Positions 8,413-15,572 of a stretch of DNA of 52,254 nt are shown here, piece after piece. Below the pieces are notes generated by a model, which saw only the letters and a list, made by a program, of their open reading frames with translations, was not told the origin of the DNA and searched no databases. Origin of the DNA: Candidatus Binatia bacterium (lineage in GTDB: Bacteria > Desulfobacterota > Binatia > UBA1149 > JAJCZL01); the NCBI GenBank assembly GCA_028278325.1, contig JANQEO010000039.1:1-52254 (forward strand), written 5' to 3'. Both the position numbers and the translations under genes were made by a program. How positions within the stretch are numbered: the stretch's first letter is position 1; the number at the start of each line of letters is the position of its first letter.

Positions 8413-9104
8413 GCGGCGTTAGACGAAGGACGCCCGGCTGCGCCGCGCTCTGTGGGCAAGGCAAGCCCGGCCCAGGACGCGAGCAGGTCGGCGGTTTCCA
8501 CACCGGAGGCCGACCTCAGCAGGGCGAGGTCCTGGGGCGTGTCGATGTCGAGCTTGAAACCTTCGAGGCCGAGCTCCAGGCAGCGCAGGCCCGCGCGCCG
8601 GCAGGCTTCGAAGTGAGCAACACGGCTCTCTCCTTCGAACACGGGGGCGAGAACCGAAGGCGGACTGAGCAGGAGGCCGTTGGTGCCTTCACCACTCAGG
8701 GAGGGCACGAGCACCACCGGGAAGCGAAGAGAGTCGGTGGCGAAGAGCACGTTGATCTCGGAGGCGCTGATCAGCGGCACGTCACCCGGAACGATGAGTG
8801 CGCGCCTGACGCCCAGTTCCTCAAGTCTCAAAGTCGCGAGTCTGACGGCCTCGTTGAGCCCGCGCGGCTCGCCCTCGTCGAAAACCTCGGCGCCCAGCGC
8901 TGACGCGTGTGAGAGGAAACCTTGGTCAGAGGAGACGACCACTGCGAGATCGACGGTGGCGGCATCCTTGATTGCTCTGAGCATGTCGCCGAGCATCGCC
9001 AGCGCGAGTTGCTCACGCTGCTCTTCCGTAAGGCAAGTCGACAGCCGGCCCTTGGCCGTGGCTATCGACCCTACTGGCACGATGACGGCATTCACCGTTC
9101 GCAC
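8409..9104 (-). CDS. cofC: 2-phospho-L-lactate/phosphoenolpyruvate guanylyltransferase CofC (F420 biosynthesis)
   Basis: A 231-aa nucleotidyltransferase of the CofC family. The first 22 residues give NAVIVPVGSIATAKGRLS, the conserved nucleotide-binding PVxxxxxAKxRL motif. LAMLGDMLRAIKD, PGDVPLIS and FKLDIDTPQDLALL also match CofC and related GT-A-fold transferases. The enzyme activates phospholactate or PEP with GTP to start the side chain of coenzyme F420. The frame is open back to 9197, which would overlap the upstream crotonase. GTG at 9104 (or 9095) removes that overlap and fits the family N-terminus. No other F420 gene is in this window. Presence of cofC implies F420-dependent redox enzymes elsewhere in the genome. 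Confidence 0.82.
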   Translation of the reverse strand: MRTVNAVIVPVGSIATAKGRLSTCLTEEQREQLALAMLGDMLRAIKDAATVDLAVVVSSDQGFLSHASALGAEVFDEGEPRGLNEAVRLATLRLEELGVRRALIVPGDVPLISASEINVLFATDSLRFPVVLVPSLSGEGTNGLLLSPPSVLAPVFEGESRVAHFEACRRAGLRCLELGLEGFKLDIDTPQDLALLRSASGVETADLLASWAGLALPTERGAAGRPSSNAA

Positions 9105-9144
9105 CGTAGAGTAGGGCCCGGCCTCAGTAAAGCGCCGGTTATCG

Positions 9145-10074
9145 TCATCCCTTGAAGGTGCTCGGCCCGAAATCGCCGAATGGTTCGTCCCGCTCACGCA
9201 CCGCTTCTTTGAAACCGACCTCGGCGGCTCTGCGCTGGAAAGCGTAGCCTTCTTCAGTGTGCCGGGTTATCCCATCGAAGAAGGTTCCCATTATCTGGGT
9301 CGGCCCGAGCCCGGCCGACATCACCGTTTGGTTGACGAGCAGTTTCATCATCACGAGTTGGTTGACGGGCATTCTCGCGATGCGAGAAAGTAAAATCTCG
9401 AAGCGTTCATCGAGTTCCTCCGGCGGCGCGCTTTCGATGGCGAGTCCCCACTCCACGGCCTCCTTGCCGTTGAGACAGTCGCCCGTGAACAGGAGCCGCT
9501 TGGCCTTCTCGATACCGACGCGGAACGCCCATACCGAAGTGGTCGGGGAACCCCATACGCGGGCCGGCGGATAACCGATCTTGGCGTCGTCGGCGATGAC
9601 CAGCAGGTCACTGCACAGCGCCATGTCGGTGCCGCCCGCCACGCAGAATCCGTGAACCTTGCACACCACCGGCTTGTTAGCGTTGAAGAGGCTCATGAAG
9701 CCCCTCACGTTTCGCGACATCATCTGGTAGTCCATGACCGGATCCCAGGTGCGTTCGGGGTCGTGGTTGCGGCCGAAGACGGCGGGATCCAGCGGCGTTC
9801 CTTCGTACTCCTCATACGCCTTCATGCCGCCCGCACCGGACTCGTCCAGCATTCTCTCGGCCCCTTTGACGAGATCGTAACCGCCGCAAAATCCCTTGCC
9901 ACGGCCTGACAGCGCGATGACGTGAACGCGCGGGTCGAGATCGGCCCGCTCGACACATGCCGAGAGTTCCCGGGGCATGTCGAAGGTGATGGAGTTGCCG
10001 CGCTCGGGACGATTGAGCGTGATACGCGCGATCGCGTCGGCCACTTCGTAGGTCATTGTCTTGAGCTCTTCCAT
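9145..10074 (-). CDS. Enoyl-CoA hydratase/isomerase (crotonase) family protein
   Basis: A 309-aa crotonase. The ATG at 10074 has an AGGAG Shine-Dalgarno 8 bases upstream and starts the fold properly (MTYEVADAIARITLNRPE), so longer starts to 10239 are rejected. The oxyanion-hole segments are GKGFCGGYDL (residues 59-68) and VHGFCVAGGTDMALCSD. A roughly 40-residue insert follows the first (charged, with EEYEG and ERTWDPVMDYQMM), a feature of the about 300-aa crotonases common in actinobacteria and F420-containing lineages. It probably acts on acyl-CoA in beta-oxidation-like degradation, in the cytoplasm. cofC lies 40 bp downstream on the same strand and may be co-transcribed. Substrate and exact reaction are unknown. 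Confidence 0.85.
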   Translation of the reverse strand: MEELKTMTYEVADAIARITLNRPERGNSITFDMPRELSACVERADLDPRVHVIALSGRGKGFCGGYDLVKGAERMLDESGAGGMKAYEEYEGTPLDPAVFGRNHDPERTWDPVMDYQMMSRNVRGFMSLFNANKPVVCKVHGFCVAGGTDMALCSDLLVIADDAKIGYPPARVWGSPTTSVWAFRVGIEKAKRLLFTGDCLNGKEAVEWGLAIESAPPEELDERFEILLSRIARMPVNQLVMMKLLVNQTVMSAGLGPTQIMGTFFDGITRHTEEGYAFQRRAAEVGFKEAVRERDEPFGDFGPSTFKG

Positions 10075-10264
10075 TTCGATGCTCCTGCTTGCCCGGGTGC
10101 GGGGTGGAGTGCCGGGTGAGGTGTTAGCGTAGAAAGCTGCGCATCCTAGCAATCCGGCTGTGTTCTCGGAAGCTTGTCCAGGCGTGCAATCGCTTGCCGT
10201 ACTCACGTTGCAAGCTCTACTGGAGCGGACCGGTTTCACTCATGGCGAGCGTGCGGAAACTGCT

Positions 10265-10293
10265 TTGCCCGGTCGGGGGCTCTGGGGTATAAC
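10265..10293 (+). promoter_or_regulatory. Predicted sigma70-type promoter of the rsmD-coaD operon
   Basis: TTGCCC (10265-10270) and TATAAC (10288-10293) are separated by exactly 17 bp, a good -35/-10 pair for a high-GC genome. It lies 28 bp before the rsmD GTG and would give a leader of about 20 nt. It is in the 247-bp divergent region shared with the crotonase gene. Predicted from sequence only. Confidence 0.55.
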
Positions 10294-10297
10294 GCGG

Positions 10298-10318
10298 CGC
10301 GGCCCGTATGGGGCCGCG
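10298..10318 (+). promoter_or_regulatory. GC-rich hairpin next to the rsmD start codon
   Basis: An 8-bp inverted repeat CGCGGCCC / GGGCCGCG with a 5-nt loop (GTATG) ends 3 nt before the rsmD GTG. It covers the place where a Shine-Dalgarno sequence should be, and none is obvious. It could limit initiation on the short leader. No regulator is implied. Confidence 0.4.
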
Positions 10319-10321
10319 GTT

Positions 10322-10900
10322 GTGCGCATCATCGCCGGCACACTGGGGGGGCGGCGGCTCGACCGGCTGAGCGGTACTTCGACACGGCCCACGCCGGAGC
10401 GAGTCCGCGAAGCGCTGTTCAGCCGCATAGAGGCCCGTTTCGGAATCCGGGATCGCGATGTACTCGACCTGTTCGCCGGAACGGGTGCGCTCGGCATCGA
10501 GGCCCTGAGCCGGGGAGCGTCCAGGCTCGTGTGCGTCGAGGCCGGGGCCCAAGCGCGACGCGTGCTGGCTGCGAACATCTCCAAGCTGGGCTTGGAGGAC
10601 AGAGCCGAGGTGATGGGCGAGGACGCGGCCAAAGCCATGGCGAGGCTGTCGTTGCGCGGCGTGCGATTTGGTGGGGTGATGCTCGACCCGCCCTACGGCA
10701 AGGGGCTGGCCGAGGAAGCGCTGGCTGATCTCGATCGGCTGGACCTGGTGGAGCCCGGCGGTTGGGTAAGCGTAGAGGTTGCTAAGGATGATCCGCTGCC
10801 CGAAAAGGCGGGACAGCTTGGCTTGCTGAGGCAGGACACGTACGGAGATACCAAGCTCGCTCTGTATGCGAGGCCACTTGAGGGAGAGGTGAAATCTTGA
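10322..10900 (+). CDS. rsmD: 16S rRNA (guanine966-N2)-methyltransferase RsmD
   Basis: A 192-aa Rossmann-fold methyltransferase that modifies G966 of 16S rRNA. Family hallmarks: RIIAGTLGGRRL at the start, STRPTPERVREALFS, SAM motif I VLDLFAGTGALGIEALSRGA, and the catalytic MLDPPYGKG (DPPY for N2-guanine methylation). GTG at 10322 is chosen because the family begins with V/MRIIAG; the frame upstream to 10160 encodes no conserved sequence. The stop codon overlaps the TTG start of coaD (TTGA). This rsmD-coaD pairing is widespread in bacteria, supporting both calls. Confidence 0.92.
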   Translation: MRIIAGTLGGRRLDRLSGTSTRPTPERVREALFSRIEARFGIRDRDVLDLFAGTGALGIEALSRGASRLVCVEAGAQARRVLAANISKLGLEDRAEVMGEDAAKAMARLSLRGVRFGGVMLDPPYGKGLAEEALADLDRLDLVEPGGWVSVEVAKDDPLPEKAGQLGLLRQDTYGDTKLALYARPLEGEVKS

Positions 10901-11394
10901 GCGAGAGGATCGCGATATATCCGGGCTCTTTCGATCCCATTACCTTCGGGCACCTCGATATCGTTCGCCGAGCGGTTCGATGCTTCGACCACGTACGCGT
11001 GGCGGTCGCCTTCAACAAGGACAAGCCGTCAGGATTGTTCACGCCCGAGGAGCGTGTAGCCATGCTCGAGGAAGTCACGGCGGAGCACGGAGACCACGTA
11101 ACCGTCGATAGCTTCTACGGCCTCCTGACCGACTATGCTGCACGGGTCGGCGCCACGACGATCATCCGTGGTTTGAGGGCGGTCGCCGATTTCGACTACG
11201 AGTTCCAGATGGCCCTCATGAACCGTCATCTCGCCAGTGATCTGGAGACGGTGTTCCTGATGGCCGATAACGAATATCTCTATACGAGCGCGAGTCTGGT
11301 AAAGGAGGTGGCCCATTTCGGCGGCGATGTCTCCGGCCACGTGCCCGAAACCGTAGCCATGAAGCTCGCGGAAAAGATGAAGGAAAGGAAATGA
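10897..11394 (+). CDS. coaD: Phosphopantetheine adenylyltransferase CoaD
   Basis: A 165-aa enzyme that adenylates 4'-phosphopantetheine in the penultimate step of coenzyme A synthesis. Motifs: YPGSFDPITFGHLDIVRRA with the (T/H)xGH nucleotide-binding signature, IIRGLRAVADFDYEFQMALMN for pantetheine binding, and YLYTSASLVKEVAHFGGDVS at the ATP-binding end. The length is normal for the family. It starts at TTG, overlaps rsmD by 4 bp and has a good Shine-Dalgarno (GGGAGAGG) just upstream. The stop overlaps the ATG of the aminotransferase (ATGA). A short basic tail ends the protein. Confidence 0.95.
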   Translation: MSERIAIYPGSFDPITFGHLDIVRRAVRCFDHVRVAVAFNKDKPSGLFTPEERVAMLEEVTAEHGDHVTVDSFYGLLTDYAARVGATTIIRGLRAVADFDYEFQMALMNRHLASDLETVFLMADNEYLYTSASLVKEVAHFGGDVSGHVPETVAMKLAEKMKERK

Positions 11395-12569
11395 GACTTT
11401 CTGATCGGATAGCGACGGTACGTCCCTCGGCAACTCTGGCGGTGACAGCCAAGGTTCTCGAGCTGAAGGCTGAGGGACGGGAAGTAATCGGATTCGGGGC
11501 AGGAGAGCCGGACTTCAGGACTTGGCCACACGTCTGTGAGGCGGCGCACCAGGCCATCGACAGAGGTGAGTTCTACTACACCGCCGTAGGCGGTACGCCG
11601 GACCTGAAGAAGGCGATCCGCACCAAGCTGGCGCGCGACAATCAGCTCGAGTACGCCGACAAGGAGGTCGTAGCCTCCTGCGGCGGCAAGCACACGCTCT
11701 ACAATCTCATGCAGGTCACGCTCAATCCCGGCGACGAGGTCGTCATTCCGGGGCCCTACTGGGTGAGCTACCGCGACATGGCCCTGCTTGCGGGCGCCGA
11801 GCCGAAGGTCGTGATGGCTCGCGAGGAGTCGGGCTTCTTGCTGTCGCCCGAGGAACTCGCGGCAGCCGTGACGGACCGTACCCGCATGATCATCATCAAC
11901 AGCCCCTCCAACCCCACAGGTGCGGCGTACTCGGAGGCCAGCCTCCAGTCCCTGGCATCGGTGCTGGCGGATAAGGATTGCTGGGTCGTATGCGACGACG
12001 TCTACGAGTTCATACGCTACGACGGAGAGAGCCCGCGCCACATGCTCAACCTCGAGCCGCGTCTGCGCGAGCACGCGGTCGTGGTGAACTCCGTTTCCAA
12101 GACCTACGCGATGACGGGTTGGCGTCTCGGCTATGCAGCGGGCCCCGCTCCGCTGGTCAAGGCCATGACGACGTTGCAGGGACAATCGACGACCAACCCG
12201 ACCTCCATCGTGCAGGTGGCGGCGGGCGCGGCGCTGTCCGGGCCCCAAGACGAGCTGCAGCCCATGGTCGAGGAGTTCAAGCGGCGGCGTGACTACGTTT
12301 GCGACCGCATCGGTACCATAGACGGTCTGTCCGTGGTGGTTCCTCAAGGCGCCTTCTACGTCTTTGTAAACGTTGCAGGCGTGCTCGAGCGGGCGGGAGC
12401 CGCCGACGGCGACGAGCTGGCTCTCAAGTTGCTCGAAGGCGCCGGAGTGGGACTGGTGGGCGGAAACGACTTCGGCTCACCCGCCCATGTGCGGATCTCC
12501 TACGCCACGTCGATGGAACAGCTCGAGCGCGGCTTCGATAACATCGAGGCCTGGCTCAAGAGTGTCTAG
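11391..12569 (+). CDS. Aspartate aminotransferase-type PLP aminotransferase (class I)
   Basis: A 392-aa fold-type I aminotransferase of the Ib aspartate aminotransferase group. The N-terminus carries VIGFGAGEPDF, then EFYYTAVGGTPDLKKAIR, NSPSNPTGAAYSEASL (PLP-ring Asn), DDVYEFIRYDG and SKTYAMTGWRLGYAAGP with the PLP Schiff-base lysine at about residue 237. The C-terminal Arg of VRISYATS binds the substrate carboxylate. It moves amino groups between aspartate (and possibly related acids) and 2-oxoglutarate in the cytoplasm. Start ATG overlaps coaD by 4 bp, making it the third gene of the operon. A terminator follows within 20 bp. Family certain; substrate range inferred. Confidence 0.88.
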   Translation: MRLSDRIATVRPSATLAVTAKVLELKAEGREVIGFGAGEPDFRTWPHVCEAAHQAIDRGEFYYTAVGGTPDLKKAIRTKLARDNQLEYADKEVVASCGGKHTLYNLMQVTLNPGDEVVIPGPYWVSYRDMALLAGAEPKVVMAREESGFLLSPEELAAAVTDRTRMIIINSPSNPTGAAYSEASLQSLASVLADKDCWVVCDDVYEFIRYDGESPRHMLNLEPRLREHAVVVNSVSKTYAMTGWRLGYAAGPAPLVKAMTTLQGQSTTNPTSIVQVAAGAALSGPQDELQPMVEEFKRRRDYVCDRIGTIDGLSVVVPQGAFYVFVNVAGVLERAGAADGDELALKLLEGAGVGLVGGNDFGSPAHVRISYATSMEQLERGFDNIEAWLKSV

Positions 12570-12575
12570 AGCCTT

Positions 12576-13019
12576 CTAAGCGGCGACCGGCCGACGGCCG
12601 GTTTCTTTATAGCGGAAGTAGTCGCGCAGAATCCTGCCGTGGTCGAAGGCAAGCGGCTGCGGGAGCGTATCGCGGGTAACTACGACGGTGGCTTTGGCAT
12701 CGTCGTCCGCCACGGGTTCTCCATCGGCCGAACCGATGAACACCACGCTGACGACGTGGCCGCGCGCATCGCGATCGGGTGCAGAGTAGGCGTGAAACAG
12801 CTCGTGGAGGAAAACATCGAGGCCGGTTTCTTCCTTGGCCTCGCGCCGGGCTGCGTCCTCGAGGGATTCCCCGTACTCGACGAAACCGCCGGGAAGGGCC
12901 CAGCCTGCCGGCTCGAAGCGGCGTTCGACGAGGACTATCCCTGCTCCGGCCAACTCTATGATCACGTCGGAGGCCAGCGCCGGACCTCTGTCCGGACCCA
13001 AGCGTAGGGCGGACGGCAT
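12576..13019 (-). CDS. Nudix hydrolase
   Basis: A 147-aa Nudix protein. The complete Nudix box is present as GFVEYGESLEDAAR followed by REAKEETGL, giving Gx5Ex7REUxEExGU. The box Glu residues bind the divalent metal that cleaves X-linked nucleoside diphosphates. WALPGGFVEYGE and the end HGRILRDYFRY resemble ADP-ribose pyrophosphatase or NADH-pyrophosphatase-like small Nudix enzymes. ATG at 13019 is preferred; upstream in-frame sequence to 13178 is antisense to the adjacent dehydrogenase. Its last codons also encode a terminator for the convergent aminotransferase operon. Divergent from the zinc dehydrogenase by only 43 bp. Confidence 0.85.
   Translation of the reverse strand: MPSALRLGPDRGPALASDVIIELAGAGIVLVERRFEPAGWALPGGFVEYGESLEDAARREAKEETGLDVFLHELFHAYSAPDRDARGHVVSVVFIGSADGEPVADDDAKATVVVTRDTLPQPLAFDHGRILRDYFRYKETGRRPVAA
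12586..12609 (+). terminator. Rho-independent terminator of the rsmD-coaD-aminotransferase operon
   Basis: ACCGGCC / GGCCGGT forms a 7-bp GC-rich stem with a 3-nt loop (12586-12602), followed on the plus strand by TTTCTTTAT. It begins 16 bp after the aminotransferase stop. It lies wholly inside the coding 3' end of the reverse-strand Nudix gene, so the same bases serve both genes. Confidence 0.7.
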
Positions 13020-13062
13020 GGTTTCTCTTCTACATCGCCGCTTGTAGAATTCCACCGCCGTC

Positions 13063-14106
13063 ATGAAGGTCTGCATTCTCGAAGCCCCGGGCCGGATATC
13101 GCTGCAGGATGCGTCCGATCCCACGCCGGGCCCGGGCGAAGCCGTGATCCGGGTAGAGGCCGCGCTGACCTGTGGCACCGACCTGAAGGCCTTTCGCCGA
13201 GGTCACCCGAAGATGCCGTTTCCGACACCATTCGGTCACGAGTTCTCCGGCGAGATCGTCGCCGTCGGCGACGGCGTCGAGGGCTTCCGGGTGGGTGATC
13301 CTCTGATGGTCGCCAATACCGGTCCTTGCGGTCGGTGTTTCTACTGCACACGCGACCAAGAGAACCTCTGTGAAACCATCATGGACGAGATGGTGCTCGG
13401 GGCCTACGGCGAGATGCTGTGCCTGCCTTCGCGAGTTCTCGCCAACAACGCTTTCGTGAAGCCTGACACGATGTCCTACGAGCAAGCCGCGCTGCTCGAA
13501 CCTCTCTCTTCGGTCTGCTTCGGCATGTCTCACCTCGATCGCGGGCAACTCGGCGCCGGCGCGACCGCCTTGGTCTTCGGTGCCGGGCCCATCGCCATGC
13601 TTTGGTTGTTGGCGTTGCGCGCAGCCGGAGTAGGCAGCGTGATCGTGGCCGGCCGCCGCCCCGGACGCCTTGCGAGAGCCGCGGCCCTCGGGGCGTCGGC
13701 TACGCTTGGTGCCGGAGAGGACCTGGCTGCTGCCGTCGCCGAGGCGACAGAAGAACGCGGGGCAGACTTCGTAATCGAGTGCACGGGCTCGCCGGAGGTC
13801 TGGGCCGAAGCTTCGTCATATGCACGGCGCGGCGGCACGGTGATACTGTTCGGCGGATGCGCACCCGGTTCGACGGTCGAGATCGACACCTACCGTTTAC
13901 ATTACGATGGTGTCCGTTTGTTCAGTCCCTTCCATTTCCGGCCCCGTGACGTGGCGGCCGCCAAAGCCCTGCTCGAGCGCAACGATCTCGCGTGGACGGA
14001 TCTCATAACGGGTCGCGCGGCCCTGGACGAGGTGCCCGCGTTGTTCGAGGCGCTCGGAGAAGGCGACGGTCTCAAGACCGCGGTAAGGCCCGCAGCGCAA
14101 GCATGA
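13063..14106 (+). CDS. Zinc-dependent medium-chain alcohol/sugar dehydrogenase
   Basis: A 347-aa MDR-family dehydrogenase. The catalytic zinc ligands are Cys37 (LTCGTD) and His59-Glu60 (GHEFSGE). The structural zinc loop has Cys89, Cys92, Cys95 and Cys103. The Rossmann dinucleotide motif reads VFGAGPIAMLWL at about 170. It oxidises a secondary alcohol or polyol with NAD(P), as in sorbitol or threonine dehydrogenases; the substrate is not readable. ATG at 13063 gives the normal N-terminus. It is followed after 64 bp by a second zinc MDR gene on the same strand, so the pair may act in sequence on one polyol or sugar. Confidence 0.85.
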   Translation: MKVCILEAPGRISLQDASDPTPGPGEAVIRVEAALTCGTDLKAFRRGHPKMPFPTPFGHEFSGEIVAVGDGVEGFRVGDPLMVANTGPCGRCFYCTRDQENLCETIMDEMVLGAYGEMLCLPSRVLANNAFVKPDTMSYEQAALLEPLSSVCFGMSHLDRGQLGAGATALVFGAGPIAMLWLLALRAAGVGSVIVAGRRPGRLARAAALGASATLGAGEDLAAAVAEATEERGADFVIECTGSPEVWAEASSYARRGGTVILFGGCAPGSTVEIDTYRLHYDGVRLFSPFHFRPRDVAAAKALLERNDLAWTDLITGRAALDEVPALFEALGEGDGLKTAVRPAAQA

Positions 14107-14170
14107 GTGGTTCCGGGCGACGAGATTGGTCGTGGCGGTTGAGGCTTGGCCCGTGACCTTGAAGAGCGAG

Positions 14171-15193
14171 ATGAAAGTCGCGCGCATGTACGGGATTGAT
14201 GACCTCAGGGTCGAGACCGCCGAGGTGCCGTCGATAGGACCCGGAGAGGCTCTCGTTCGCACCCGGGCCTGCGGCATCTGCACGGGCGACATCATGGACT
14301 GGTACATGGCGGCGAAGTCGCCGCTGGTGTTCGGCCACGAGCCCACCGGCGAGATCGTCGAGACCGGCGAAGGCGTGAAAGGATTCGGCGCCGGCGACAG
14401 GGTATTCGTGCACCACCACGCTCCGTGCGGGGCCTGCAGGCGTTGCAGGCAGGGGGCCTTCACGCACTGCAAGACCTGGCGCGCCAACGGCCTGCGTCCC
14501 GGCGGCATGGCCGAGTACTTCGCGGTGGCCGCTCCCAACCTTGCCGCCGACACTCTGATCTTGCCGGACGGCATGGGCTTCGAAGAAGGCAGTCTCATCG
14601 AGCCGACGGCCTGTGTCGTCAAGTCTCTACGGCGTGCACTTCTGAAAAGGGGCGACGTGGTGGTCGTCATCGGCCTGGGCATCATGGGGCAACTGCACGT
14701 TGCGCTGGCCAAGCAGGCCGGAGCCGAGGTCATAGCGGCCGATCTGGTACGGTTTCGCCTAGAGACGGCGACCCGCCTGGGTGCCGATCACACCATCGAC
14801 GTTTCTTCCAAGGACTTGATGCAAGAGGTGGGCAGCCTTACTTCCGGGGAGTTGGCTGATGTAGTCATCGTCGGCCCGGGCTCGATCGAGGCCATGACCG
14901 CAGGCATCGGGTGTGCCGGAGCCGACGGGCGAGTGATCTTCTTCACCGCCGCCAAGCCGGAAGACGACCTGACCTTCGCCCCGAATCCGCTCTACTTCAA
15001 CGAGGTGTCACTGATCCCGAGCTACTCTTGCGGCCCGGACGACACTAGAGAGGCGCTGAGGTTGTTGGTTGAGGGGGCCCTCCCCGTCGACGCCCTGGTT
15101 ACGCACCGCTTCAGGATCGACGAAGTCGACCGGGCGATCGCAACGGCAGGGCGTGTCGACGAGGCGCTGAAGACCTTGGTGGTCTTCGACTAG
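14171..15193 (+). CDS. Zinc-dependent medium-chain dehydrogenase, second tandem copy
   Basis: A 340-aa MDR protein similar in plan to its upstream neighbour but clearly diverged. Catalytic zinc: Cys37 (CGICTGD) and His56-Glu57 (GHEPTGE). Structural zinc: Cys86, Cys89, Cys92 and Cys100. Rossmann motif: VVIGLGIMGQLHVALAKQAGAE. The end, HRFRIDEVDRAIATA, is typical of sorbitol/threonine/L-idonate-type dehydrogenases. ATG at 14171 is preferred because MKVARMYGIDDLRVE is the family start and GAAGAGCGAG lies just upstream; GTG codons at 14132 and 14153 are alternatives. NAD(P)-linked oxidation of a polyol is the likely role. Confidence 0.82.
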   Translation: MKVARMYGIDDLRVETAEVPSIGPGEALVRTRACGICTGDIMDWYMAAKSPLVFGHEPTGEIVETGEGVKGFGAGDRVFVHHHAPCGACRRCRQGAFTHCKTWRANGLRPGGMAEYFAVAAPNLAADTLILPDGMGFEEGSLIEPTACVVKSLRRALLKRGDVVVVIGLGIMGQLHVALAKQAGAEVIAADLVRFRLETATRLGADHTIDVSSKDLMQEVGSLTSGELADVVIVGPGSIEAMTAGIGCAGADGRVIFFTAAKPEDDLTFAPNPLYFNEVSLIPSYSCGPDDTREALRLLVEGALPVDALVTHRFRIDEVDRAIATAGRVDEALKTLVVFD

Positions 15194-15204
15194 GCCCGTT
15201 CAGG

Positions 15205-15228
15205 AAAGGCCTACTTCTGAAGGCCTTT
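15205..15228. terminator. Hairpin between convergent dehydrogenase and lipoprotein genes
   Basis: A perfect 8-bp inverted repeat AAAGGCCT / AGGCCTTT with an 8-nt loop covers the stop codon of the reverse-strand mini-lipoprotein and lies 11 bp after the dehydrogenase stop. The A/T ends of the stem supply short T runs on both strands, but no T tract follows. A weak bidirectional terminator is the likely role. Confidence 0.45.
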
Positions 15229-15417
15229 GTGGAAGATGACTTCCGACTTCTCGGCCGCCATCTCGGCCTTGCTGGCCGCTTCCTCGGCCCGCTTCGCGGC
15301 CTCCTCGGCCCTCTCTGCGCTCTGTTCCGTGCTACCCGCAGCAGGCTGCTGCTGAGTCGTGCAAGCACCAATCAAGAAAGCGGCAAACACCGCAACACCC
15401 AAGTACTTAATAGACAT
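15211..15417 (-). CDS. Small alanine-rich outer-membrane lipoprotein (Lpp-like)
   Basis: A 68-aa lipoprotein. Residues 1-18 are a signal peptide and LIGAC is the lipobox, with Cys19 as the lipidated residue; Thr at +2 is compatible with outer-membrane sorting. The mature part has a Gln/Ser linker and a regular Ala/Glu/Lys heptad stretch (about 33-57, AERAEEAAKRAEEAASKAEM), the alanine-zipper pattern of Lpp/Braun-type trimers. It ends in Lys68, as Lpp does where it is joined to peptidoglycan, although the final tyrosine-arginine context of Lpp is absent. GGAGGAAT precedes the ATG. A structural envelope tether is inferred. It sits just downstream of the symporter pair on the same strand. Confidence 0.75.
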   Translation of the reverse strand: MSIKYLGVAVFAAFLIGACTTQQQPAAGSTEQSAERAEEAAKRAEEAASKAEMAAEKSEVIFHKGLQK

Positions 15418-15476
15418 CTATTCCTCCTTCGAGACCGTCGGGGGCGGCATGACCGCGGCGCCCTCGGGGCCACATT

Positions 15477-15572
15477 CTACTCAGATTTCGTCAACCGGGA
15501 AAAGCAGAACAGGTTGAGGCCGATGATCAGGCCCCAGGAGACGGCCATGAATGCGAATCCTGCCAGAGTCAT
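15477..15572 (-). CDS. 31-aa single-TM peptide, MetS-like small subunit of the NSS symporter
   Basis: An ATG at 15572 overlaps the stop of the symporter gene (ATGA) and opens a 31-codon frame. The product starts MTLAGFAFMAVSWGLIIG and ends FCFSRLTKSE: one hydrophobic helix with a short charged tail. Tiny single-helix proteins encoded right after prokaryotic neurotransmitter:sodium symporters are known, MetS of the MetPS methionine importer being the named example, and this fits in size, topology and coupling. It would sit in the inner membrane next to the transporter. The call rests on context and hydropathy, not alignment. Confidence 0.7.
   Translation of the reverse strand: MTLAGFAFMAVSWGLIIGLNLFCFSRLTKSE

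Noticed and set aside
9105..9197. Longer start of cofC at 9197
   Set aside because: It would overlap the 3' end of the crotonase gene and adds no conserved residues before the CofC start.
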